DNA of 6,898 nucleotides from Candidatus Aminicenantota bacterium. Its GTDB lineage: Bacteria; Acidobacteriota; Aminicenantia; Aminicenantales; Aminicenantaceae. Both the position numbers and the translations under genes were made by a program. Each line of letters begins with the position of its first letter. Within the stretch, counting starts at the first letter, position 1. Location: the NCBI GenBank assembly GCA_013139435.1, contig WTAW01000409.1, forward strand, positions 1 through 6,898, given 5' to 3'. Below, piece after piece: positions 1-6,243 of this stretch. The notes under the pieces were generated by a model, which saw nothing but the letters and a program-made list of their open reading frames with translations, was not told where the DNA came from and made no database searches.

Positions 1-864
1 TTTCTAGCAAAGGACACATGGCTCAACAAACAAGTCGCGATCAAGGTTCCCCACAAACAATCTATAGAGCTATTTAAGCTTTTAAAGGAATCTCGGTTAC
101 AGGCAGCGCTGAATCATCCCAACATTGTCCGGATGATCGCTGCAGAGAAAGAGAAGAGGATATTCTTTATGGTCATGGAGTATGTTAAGGGAGAAACACT
201 CGAAGAAGTTTTAGAGAGAGAAAAAGTACTGGATTATCTGAAGGCCATCGAATATATCCTCCAGATAGCCAGTGCTGTAGACCATGCACACAAGAACAAG
301 ATCGTCCACAGAGACCTGCGACCTTCCAACATCATTATTTCAGAAGAAGACATACTCAAGATCACCGATTTTGGGACTTCTGCATGGCTGAACAATATCC
401 CGTATGCCTCTACCAGGATCGGGTCGCCTCCCTACATGGCCCCAGAGCAGTTCATGGGTAAATCGACATTCCGCTCCGATATCTATTCTATAGGATGCAT
501 CTTTTATGAACTCCTCCTTGGTCGGCCGCCCATTCTGGACCCGGACCCCTTCAAAATTCTTGAGTTGGCAAAAGAAGGAAAGATCACTCCCCCACGATTG
601 AAGAATAACCGCATACCAAAAGAGATCGATGAGATTATCATGAAATGTCTCTCCACCCATCTAGAAAACAGATACCAGAAGGCCTCAGAGATCATCAGGG
701 ACATTACTAAATTCAAAGGCAAAGACCCCAAAAAAGTGGAGATCGATGATATCTGGGGTAGAATCAAGGCGAGAGAAAGAAAACAGAGTAAGTTGTGCTG
801 GAACTGTCGAAGACCTCTCCATTCCAAATCTGAGAGATGTCCTCACTGCGGAGAACATTCTTAA
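1..864 (+). CDS. Hanks-type Ser/Thr protein kinase with C-terminal zinc ribbon (5' end missing)
   Basis: The frame is open from base 1, so the gene starts outside the window and the glycine-rich loop is lost; the internal ATG at 133 is not the start. Counting from base 1, the visible kinase core has the VAIK lysine (K15), the alphaC glutamate (E30) followed by HPNIV (39-43), the catalytic loop HRDLRPSN (nt 307-330), DFG (nt 367-375) and the MAPEQ motif (nt 436-450). It therefore has the residues needed for phosphotransfer to protein hydroxyl groups. The catalytic loop has Arg where Ser/Thr kinases usually have Lys. After the C-lobe, a charged linker leads to CWNC...CPHC (nt 796-849), a four-cysteine zinc ribbon at the very end. 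No transmembrane segment is seen in this part. Substrate and signal are unknown, and the ilvE neighbour does not reveal them. The family call is firm; the role is not. Confidence 0.95.
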   Translation, partial: FLAKDTWLNKQVAIKVPHKQSIELFKLLKESRLQAALNHPNIVRMIAAEKEKRIFFMVMEYVKGETLEEVLEREKVLDYLKAIEYILQIASAVDHAHKNKIVHRDLRPSNIIISEEDILKITDFGTSAWLNNIPYASTRIGSPPYMAPEQFMGKSTFRSDIYSIGCIFYELLLGRPPILDPDPFKILELAKEGKITPPRLKNNRIPKEIDEIIMKCLSTHLENRYQKASEIIRDITKFKGKDPKKVEIDDIWGRIKARERKQSKLCWNCRRPLHSKSERCPHCGEHS

Positions 865-877
865 CCTGAACTATTCA

Positions 878-996
878 TAAAAAATGTCGATACTTGGTTC
901 AATAAAAGAAATATCAAATATTTACATTATTCTTTCAGTAAATTATCTTGACAATTCCGTTTCCAATTGCATTTTATTAATAATCGACATTTTTTA
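878..996. repeat. Perfect 14-bp inverted repeat bracketing an AT-rich 91-bp core
   Basis: TAAAAAATGTCGAT at 878-891 is the exact reverse complement of ATCGACATTTTTTA at 983-996. The core is very AT-rich, has no convincing gene, and adds a weaker pairing (AATAAAA 901-907 with TTTTATT 972-978). Two readings fit. First, a small non-autonomous transposable element: the outermost TA at each end (878-879, 995-996) would be a TA target duplication of the IS630/mariner type, leaving 12-bp terminal repeats and a 115-bp body. Second, a pair of operator half-sites: the arm centres are 105 bp apart, about ten helical turns, and the right arm covers the predicted ilvE transcription start. The repeat is seen directly; both functions are inferred. 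The left arm begins 14 bases after the kinase stop. Confidence 0.7.
948..977 (+). promoter_or_regulatory. Predicted sigma70-type promoter for ilvE
   Basis: A perfect TTGACA (948-953) is followed after 18 bases by TTTTAT (972-977), a moderate match to TATAAT in a very AT-rich stretch. The start would fall near 983-985, just before the structured leader. A shifted -10 such as ATTTTA (971-976, 17-base spacer) is equally possible. The promoter lies inside the inverted repeat, and the right repeat arm overlaps the expected start. Confidence 0.5.
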
Positions 997-1128
997 CCTT
1001 TCAGGCGAGCCGATCTCACCGTATAAGCTTCGTTGCAAAGGATTTGCGGTAGATAACTACAGCTGCATCCTTTGCGCCTTGCCTCTACGGCAACCTCGAC
1101 TCGTGAATAATCCAGGTAAATAGGAGTC
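993..1128 (+). ncRNA. Structured 5' leader of ilvE, riboswitch-like, with a possible Shine-Dalgarno switch
   Basis: Pairings found by eye: P1 TTTACCT 993-999 with AGGTAAA 1114-1120. P2 1005-1013 with 1096-1104, one C-A mismatch and an outer G-U pair. P3 GCAAAGGAT 1035-1043 with ATCCTTTGC 1067-1075, nine perfect pairs, capped by GC 1046-1047/1062-1063 and by GTAG 1049-1052/CTAC 1057-1060 around an ATAA tetraloop. P4 TTGCC 1079-1083 with GGCAA 1089-1093 around the loop TCTAC. P1 ends one base before the ilvE ribosome-binding site AGGAG (1122-1126; ATG at 1133). GACTC (1098-1102), in the 3' strand of P2, is also complementary to GAGTC (1124-1128), which overlaps that site, so P2 and Shine-Dalgarno sequestration exclude each other. 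No T tract follows any helix, so control would be translational rather than by intrinsic termination. I see no T-box, SAM, lysine, TPP or c-di-GMP-I signature. Ligand and function are unknown. Confidence 0.5.
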
Positions 1129-1132
1129 TTGA

Positions 1133-2056
1133 ATGAGCCCATTTAATGAAAATGCAAAAATCTGGATGAACGGCCAGTTGATTCCCTGGTCAGAAGCCAA
1201 CATCCATATTGCGTCTCATGTCATCCACTACGGAAGTTCCATTTTTGAGGGTTTAAGGGCGTACGAAAACTCTCGGGGAACTGCTATTTTTCGTTTGGAT
1301 ACACACACACAGAGGTTGTACAATTCTTGTAAAATGTACAGGATGGAAGTTCCGTACTTCCAAGATGAGTTCAATCAAGCGATCATCAACACGATCAAAG
1401 CTAATAATCTAAAATCCTGCTACATCAGGCCGATCGTATACCGAGGTTATGGAACATTGGGTGTGGATCCTTTTCCAAATCCTGTTGATTGCGCCATACT
1501 TGTCTGGGAATGGGGAACATACCTCGGGGAAGATGCCTTGGAAAATGGAGTGGATGTTTGTGTCTCGACTTGGCGACGGATGGCACCAGATACTTTTCCT
1601 GCTCTGGCAAAATCAGGCGCACACTACATGAATTCCCAGTTGATTAAAATGGAGGCCATGCTCAATGGATATGAAGAGGGAATCGCTCTAAATCCCCAGG
1701 GCCACGTCAGCGAAGGCAGTGGAGAGAATATTTTTCTCGTGATTGATGGGTATCTTCTCACTCCCCCTTTGGCATCATCTGTTTTGCCTGGGATCACACG
1801 CAACTGCATCAGGCATATCGCAAAGGACTTAAACATCCCGCTTTATGAACAAACTATTCCTCGAGAGATGCTCTATATCGCAGATGAGGTTTTCCTCACA
1901 GGCTCTGCTGCAGAGATCACGCCCATACGCTCCATCGATAAGATCACGATCGGCAGTGGCAAAAGAGGTCCGATCACCTCAAAACTTCAAGAAGTATTTT
2001 TTGGATATATCAACGCAGAAATAGAAGACAAACATAAATGGTTGACATACATATAA
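1133..2056 (+). CDS. ilvE: Branched-chain amino acid aminotransferase (class IV, PLP-dependent)
   Basis: This 307-residue cytosolic enzyme exchanges the amino group between Leu, Ile or Val and 2-oxoglutarate, the last step of branched-chain amino acid synthesis. It is full length for the IlvE family and resembles E. coli IlvE along its whole length as I remember that sequence. Visible landmarks are WMNGQLIPW near the N-terminus, IHYGSSIFEGLRAY (31-44), YIRPIVYRGYGTLG (97-110), ALAKSGAHY with the PLP Schiff-base lysine K160, VSEGSGENIF (192-201) with E194, PGITR (219-223), the phosphate-binding segment LTGSAAEITPIRS (255-267), and the C-terminal GKRGPITSKLQEVFFG (276-291) followed by EDKHKWL. 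The ATG at 1133 is supported by AGGAG six bases upstream. It seems to be transcribed alone from its own promoter, through a structured leader. A D-amino acid aminotransferase or aminodeoxychorismate lyase is less likely, because the long C-terminal IlvE signature is present. Confidence 0.96.
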   Translation: MSPFNENAKIWMNGQLIPWSEANIHIASHVIHYGSSIFEGLRAYENSRGTAIFRLDTHTQRLYNSCKMYRMEVPYFQDEFNQAIINTIKANNLKSCYIRPIVYRGYGTLGVDPFPNPVDCAILVWEWGTYLGEDALENGVDVCVSTWRRMAPDTFPALAKSGAHYMNSQLIKMEAMLNGYEEGIALNPQGHVSEGSGENIFLVIDGYLLTPPLASSVLPGITRNCIRHIAKDLNIPLYEQTIPREMLYIADEVFLTGSAAEITPIRSIDKITIGSGKRGPITSKLQEVFFGYINAEIEDKHKWLTYI

Positions 2057-2129
2057 CATAGACACCTCGGAATCCCATTTTTCTTTGTAACGCGACTAAA
2101 TAGAATATCGGTTAAAATAGATAAACGTG

Positions 2130-2159
2130 TTGTGAGAAAACATTGAATTCAGATATAAT
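2130..2159 (+). promoter_or_regulatory. Predicted sigma70-type promoter for pilT-alaS
   Basis: TTGTGA (2130-2135, four of six consensus matches) and a perfect TATAAT (2154-2159) are 18 bases apart in the gap after ilvE. The start would be near 2166, leaving a leader of roughly 138 bases before pilT. The perfect -10 box makes this the best promoter candidate in the gap. Confidence 0.55.
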
Positions 2160-2165
2160 GATTAG

Positions 2166-2303
2166 GCTGCTCAGCGGATTTGACAGCTTTACAAAGACCT
2201 GAGCCATGTGATTTTAGAAGACAGGCCCAAGGATATAAGAGAATTCGAGGAATCATGAGCCGACACAAATTCACAAAACAAACGTATAAAGAGGAGGTGG
2301 ACA
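2166..2303 (+). promoter_or_regulatory. Long 5' leader of pilT with one hairpin and a strong ribosome-binding site
   Basis: The predicted untranslated leader contains a six-pair helix, GCTCAG (2169-2174) with CTGAGC (2199-2204), enclosing 24 bases. No recognisable c-di-GMP riboswitch core is visible. It ends in GAGGAGGTGG (2291-2300), which includes an almost ideal Shine-Dalgarno sequence (AGGAGGTG, 2292-2299) four bases before the pilT ATG. That spacing decides the pilT start and predicts efficient translation. The rest of the gap after ilvE (2057-2129) shows no strong terminator. Confidence 0.35.
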
Positions 2304-3476
2304 ATGGACATTGATGAACTTTTAAAGATTGCCATTGAAAGCGATGCTTCTGACCTTCACCTGAAGGCTGGGAATTATCCGATTCTGAGGATTCATGGGA
2401 ATCTCAGCCCCATGACAAGCTTCCCGAGGTTATCTCCTGAAAACACCCGGGAATTGGCTGACCAAGTCACGAATGATTTTCAGAAAGAGAGGCTGAAAGA
2501 AGATTTGGACGTGGACCTGGCTTACAGCCTCGCAGGATTCGGCCGATTCCGCGGAAGCATCTTTCAGCAGAGGGGGAGTTACGGAATCGTCTTGAGGATC
2601 ATTCCACTCGAAGTTATGACGATTCGAGATCTTCTGCTTCCGGAAGTTCTGGAAAAGATCTCATTGGAGCAAAGAGGTCTTGTTTTGGTCACTGGGACAA
2701 CGGGAACAGGAAAGACAACCACCTTGGCTGCGATGATCGACCACATCAATGAAAACCGCATGGAAAACATCATCACCATCGAAGACCCGATCGAGTATCT
2801 CCACCGGGATAAAAACAGCACGATCAGCCAAAGAGAAGTGGGTGTAGATGTCCTGACATTCTCAAGAGGTCTGAGAGCATCACTCCGTGAGGACCCCGAT
2901 ATCATCCTGGTCGGAGAGATGAGGGATTTGGAAACCATCGAAACAGGACTTCTGGCTGCAGAAACAGGACACCTCGTATTGAGTACCGTACACACATTGG
3001 ATGCTCCAGAGACGATCAACAGGATTATTGCCGTATTCCCTCCACATCAGCAAAGGCAGATCAGAATTCAGCTGGCGAGCATACTGAGGGCCATCATCTC
3101 CATGCGGCTCATCCCTAAGAAGGACGGGAGCGGTCGAGTCCCTGCAGTCGAAGTGATGATCAACACACCCTACATCCAAGAGTGCATCAATGACAGAGAG
3201 AAGACCGTGCTGATTAGGGATGCTATCTCATCTGGCGTTTCTCAGTATAGTATGCAAACTTTTGACCAATCCATCTATCAACTCTACAAAGAAGGATACA
3301 TCTCCTATGAACAGGGTTTGAGGTACTCCTCCAGTCCTGATAACTTCAAACTCAGAGTGATGGGAATCCGATCGACCCTGGACGTAGCCATGGAAGACAT
3401 GGAAAAAGAGATGAGTGAGATAGATAGAGGGGTGAAAAAAGAACCAGCTGAGTCGGAGACTGAAGAAGAACATTAA
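2304..3476 (+). CDS. pilT: Type IV pilus retraction ATPase, PilT/PilU family
   Basis: A cytoplasmic hexameric secretion-superfamily ATPase, 390 residues, expected to power type IVa pilus disassembly for twitching, surface sensing or DNA uptake. It opens with the family N-terminus (MDIDELLKIAIESDASDLHLKAG, residues 1-23). It has Walker A GTTGTGKT (131-138), the Asp box IITIEDPIEYLH (156-167), Walker B DIILVGEMRD (199-208, catalytic Glu E205) and the His box HLVLSTVHT (223-231, H230). The C-terminal region has TVLIRDAI (301-308), in the place of the AIRNLIRE retraction motif but degenerate, then MQTFDQSIYQLYKEGYISYEQGLRY (318-341). A charged tail rich in Glu ends the protein. PilB and GspE are excluded by the short N-terminal domain and the absence of a four-Cys zinc motif. 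No pilin or pilus-assembly gene is in the window, so it may be a stand-alone paralogue; PilT versus PilU cannot be settled here. It abuts alaS. Confidence 0.93.
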   Translation: MDIDELLKIAIESDASDLHLKAGNYPILRIHGNLSPMTSFPRLSPENTRELADQVTNDFQKERLKEDLDVDLAYSLAGFGRFRGSIFQQRGSYGIVLRIIPLEVMTIRDLLLPEVLEKISLEQRGLVLVTGTTGTGKTTTLAAMIDHINENRMENIITIEDPIEYLHRDKNSTISQREVGVDVLTFSRGLRASLREDPDIILVGEMRDLETIETGLLAAETGHLVLSTVHTLDAPETINRIIAVFPPHQQRQIRIQLASILRAIISMRLIPKKDGSGRVPAVEVMINTPYIQECINDREKTVLIRDAISSGVSQYSMQTFDQSIYQLYKEGYISYEQGLRYSSSPDNFKLRVMGIRSTLDVAMEDMEKEMSEIDRGVKKEPAESETEEEH

Positions 3477-6116
3477 ATGAAATCCCAGCAGATCAGGGAG
3501 GAGTTCCTAGATTTTTTCGCTGACAAAGATCACAAGGTCATAAGAAGTTCCCCCCTTCTTCCTCAAGATGATCCTACAATTCTGTTCACCAATGCTGGGA
3601 TGAACCAATTCAAGAATGTGTTCCTTGGATTGGAAAAACGGAGTTATAAAAGGGCTGCCTCTGTTCAAAAGTGTATGCGTGTGAGCGGAAAACACAATGA
3701 CTTGGAACAGGTTGGAAAAACCAACAAACATCACACATTCTTTGAAATGCTGGGGAACTTTTCATTCGGAGATTATTTCAAGAAAGATGCGATCGACTAT
3801 GCTTGGGAACTCGTCACCGAAATCTATAAGATGCCCAAAGATAGGCTCTATGTGACGATCTACCTTGACGATGATGACGCTTATGAGTTGTGGCACAAAA
3901 GAATCGGAGTGCCCGCTGACCGGATCTTCCGATTCGGGAAAAAAGATAATTATTGGGCCATGGGAGAGACCGGTCCCTGTGGCCCCTGTTCTGAAATCCA
4001 TTATGACTTAGGAGAGATCATGGAGGAGGGGAATCCTCACGATCTTATAGAAAGCGGGAGTGATCGTTTTCTTGAACTCTGGAATTTGGTTTTTATGCAG
4101 TTCGATCAGGATGATACTGGGAAACTCAACCCGCTGCCTTCTCCCTCCATCGATACGGGTATGGGATTAGAGAGAGTGGCCACCGTGCTTCAAGGTCAGA
4201 CTAATAATTATGACACTGATCTCTTCCGTCCGCTGATTGAAGCCATCTGTAATTTTGCTGGAAGAGAAGCTCCCTCAGGAGATGAGGGAGATGTCGCTGC
4301 TCGAGTCATCGCAGATCATGTGCGCGCCGTATCTTTCTTGATCGGAGACGGCATAATGCCCTCAAATGACGGCCGAGGCTATGTGCTCCGTCGGCTTATC
4401 CGAAGAGCGTTCCGGTACGGAACTTCTCTCGGATTGGAAGAGCCATTCCTCTACAAACTCGTCAGTGATGTGGCAGATAGCATGAAAGATGCTTATCCAG
4501 AACTACTCTCTTCCGTGGAATACATTTCGAAAGTCTGCCTATCTGAAGAGAATCGATTCGCGATGACTCTTTCCTCAGGGCTCAAAACTTTTAACCAGTA
4601 CATCGAAGAGCTCAGAGAAACTGGAAAGAACATCCTCACGGGAGATAAACTCTTCAAGCTGTACGACACTTTTGGATTTCCCATCGATCTATCCGAAGAA
4701 TTGGCGCTTGAACAAAAAGTCGCAGTCGACCGCGAAGGCTTTGCCAAAGAGCTAGAGGAGCAGCGTCATCGGGCACGATTGTCCTGGAAAGGCGACGCCA
4801 TAGACAAAGATCGGAAGGTCTACGAGTCGATCAAGGATGTTTCTGTTGAATTCGTCGGGTATGATCATATGAAAAACTTCGATGTCGAGGTCCTGGCCAT
4901 TTTAAAGAACGGGAAGCTCACTCAGGAAATAAAGGATGGAGAGTCAGGAGAAGTCGTTCTCGATCAAACACCCTTTTATGCTGAAGCTGGTGGACAGGTG
5001 GGAGATACCGGAACCTTGATAAATACACACTTTTCCGCCCTTGTGAAAACAACGTATCACCCTATCCCAGATATTATCACGCACAAGATCCAAATGCTCT
5101 CAGGTGTATTGAGAGTCGGTGACACTCTCGAGGCCTCTGTCGATTTGTCCACACGAAACAATATTCGAAAGAATCATACGGCCACGCATCTTCTCCACGC
5201 TTCGCTGAGACAGATCTTGGGAGATCACATCAAACAGGCTGGGTCTCTTGTGTCCTCCCATCGTTTGAGATTCGATTTTACCCATTTTGCAGCTTTGTCG
5301 AACCCTGAAATCCGGCAGATCGAGTATCGCGTAAATGAAAAAATAAGAGAAAACATCGATGTGGACACAGCTATCGTCTCTCTTGATGAGGGGATCAGCG
5401 CGGGAGCGACCGCCATTTTTGAGGAAAAGTATGGCGAAAAAGTGAGGATGATCACGATCGATAATTTCAGCAAGGAACTCTGTGGGGGCATTCATGTGGC
5501 AAACACGGGTGAGATCGGCATGTTCAAGATTGTTTCTGAATCCAGTGTTGCAGCGGGCATGCGCAGGATTGAAGCACTCACGGGTGAGGAAGCGCTTAAA
5601 GATTACCAGGAAACAGATGAGCTCCTCTCTGATATTCAGCAATCTGTAAACTCTCCCAGAAAAGACATTCTTCATTCGTTAGACCGATTGAAAGAATCCT
5701 TGAAAGAGAAAGAAAAAGAGACTCGCACCCTCCGACTAAAACTGGCAAATGCGAAATACCATAAAAAAGAAGATCCTGTCGAGGAAGTTAAAGGTATCCG
5801 CGTTATGATACAGCGGGTGGAAGAATTGAACACTGGGGAACTCAGAGGATTGGCCGATTCACTCAAACAGAAGATCGGTTCTGGAGTGATCATTTTAGGA
5901 GGAAAGACCGGAGAAAAGGTTTTTCTCGTCTCAGCCGTGACCAGAGACCTCGTGGACCGCATTAGCGCTGTGGATATCATCAAAAAAATCGCTCCCTTCG
6001 TCGGCGGCGGAGGAGGAGGCCGCCCTGATTTTGCACAGGCTGGAGGACCCAAAGTGGACCAGCTGGAATTCGCTCTAAAAAGAAGCATAAAAATTCTTGA
6101 AGAACTCCTTCCGTAA
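3477..6116 (+). CDS. alaS: Alanyl-tRNA synthetase
   Basis: Charges tRNA-Ala with alanine and hydrolyses Ser- or Gly-tRNA-Ala. At 879 residues it matches the bacterial family length. The class II catalytic core is visible in SSPLLPQDDPTILFTNAGMNQFK (24-46), VQKCMRVSGKHNDLEQVG (63-80), HHTFFEMLGNFSFGDYFK (85-102), GPCGPCSEIHYD (166-177), LWNLVFMQF (201-209) and motif 3 GMGLERV (228-234). The editing domain starts near YAEAGGQVGDTG (501-512). Its metal ligands are H567 and H571 (HTATH) and C669 and H673 (CGGIH), with Q587 in HIKQAGSLV. A charged helix likely to be coiled-coil (about 735-765) leads to the C-Ala domain with GGGGGGRPDFAQAGG (843-857). Isoleucine 672 replaces the usual Thr of CGGTH. 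ATG directly follows the pilT TAA, with only a weak purine-rich ribosome site (GAAGAAG), so translational coupling to pilT is likely. Confidence 0.98.
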   Translation: MKSQQIREEFLDFFADKDHKVIRSSPLLPQDDPTILFTNAGMNQFKNVFLGLEKRSYKRAASVQKCMRVSGKHNDLEQVGKTNKHHTFFEMLGNFSFGDYFKKDAIDYAWELVTEIYKMPKDRLYVTIYLDDDDAYELWHKRIGVPADRIFRFGKKDNYWAMGETGPCGPCSEIHYDLGEIMEEGNPHDLIESGSDRFLELWNLVFMQFDQDDTGKLNPLPSPSIDTGMGLERVATVLQGQTNNYDTDLFRPLIEAICNFAGREAPSGDEGDVAARVIADHVRAVSFLIGDGIMPSNDGRGYVLRRLIRRAFRYGTSLGLEEPFLYKLVSDVADSMKDAYPELLSSVEYISKVCLSEENRFAMTLSSGLKTFNQYIEELRETGKNILTGDKLFKLYDTFGFPIDLSEELALEQKVAVDREGFAKELEEQRHRARLSWKGDAIDKDRKVYESIKDVSVEFVGYDHMKNFDVEVLAILKNGKLTQEIKDGESGEVVLDQTPFYAEAGGQVGDTGTLINTHFSALVKTTYHPIPDIITHKIQMLSGVLRVGDTLEASVDLSTRNNIRKNHTATHLLHASLRQILGDHIKQAGSLVSSHRLRFDFTHFAALSNPEIRQIEYRVNEKIRENIDVDTAIVSLDEGISAGATAIFEEKYGEKVRMITIDNFSKELCGGIHVANTGEIGMFKIVSESSVAAGMRRIEALTGEEALKDYQETDELLSDIQQSVNSPRKDILHSLDRLKESLKEKEKETRTLRLKLANAKYHKKEDPVEEVKGIRVMIQRVEELNTGELRGLADSLKQKIGSGVIILGGKTGEKVFLVSAVTRDLVDRISAVDIIKKIAPFVGGGGGGRPDFAQAGGPKVDQLEFALKRSIKILEELLP

Positions 6117-6120
6117 AATC

Positions 6121-6135
6121 AACGGCTTAACCGTT
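6121..6135 (+). other. Short perfect hairpin just after alaS
   Basis: AACGG (6121-6125) pairs with CCGTT (6131-6135) around CTTAA, four bases after the alaS stop. The stem is short and no T tract follows on the plus strand, so it is at best a weak terminator or an mRNA 3'-end stabiliser. Confidence 0.3.
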
Positions 6136-6170
6136 CGCCAAAAATGAATAATCACAAAAAATCACCCTTA

Positions 6171-6176
6171 AAGGGG
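6171..6176 (+). promoter_or_regulatory. Shine-Dalgarno-like AAGGGG upstream of the transglycosylase
   Basis: AAGGGG is the only good ribosome-binding sequence before this gene. It would serve a TTG at 6184 (seven-base spacing), while the ATG at 6244 has only weak purine-rich sequence ahead of it. It lies in the small palindrome CCCTT-A-AAGGG (6165-6175), which could mask it. Whether it is used is unclear. Confidence 0.3.
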
Positions 6177-6243
6177 ATTGAATTTGTTTTTAAAGTTTGC
6201 CATCATATGGGTAGCTGGATACTCAATAAAAGAAATCGATTTG

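Noticed and set aside
1079..1093. P4 hairpin as an intrinsic terminator
   Set aside because: The stem has five pairs and is followed by CCTCG, not by a T tract.
884..1123. 79-codon plus-strand frame rich in Ile, Leu and Val, considered as an attenuator leader peptide for ilvE
   Set aside because: It has no ribosome site, starts upstream of the predicted promoter, and its hydrophobic codons follow from the AT-rich composition. It also runs through the structured leader.
2042..2047. TTGACA at the end of ilvE
   Set aside because: No -10 box lies 16-19 bases downstream; it is coding sequence.
2180..2185. TTGACA in the pilT leader
   Set aside because: There is no TATAAT-like hexamer at the right distance (GCCATG region).
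2255..2314. 19-codon frame (ATG 2255, stop TGA 2312-2314) overlapping the pilT start
   Set aside because: GAGG lies only four bases ahead, the peptide is unremarkable, and its 3' half is the pilT ribosome site.
5100..5675. 191-codon minus-strand frame inside alaS
   Set aside because: It is antisense to strongly conserved alaS sequence, and the protein has no recognisable motif.
6002..6020. GGC/GGA run resembling a simple repeat
   Set aside because: It encodes the conserved glycine run of the AlaRS C-Ala domain.
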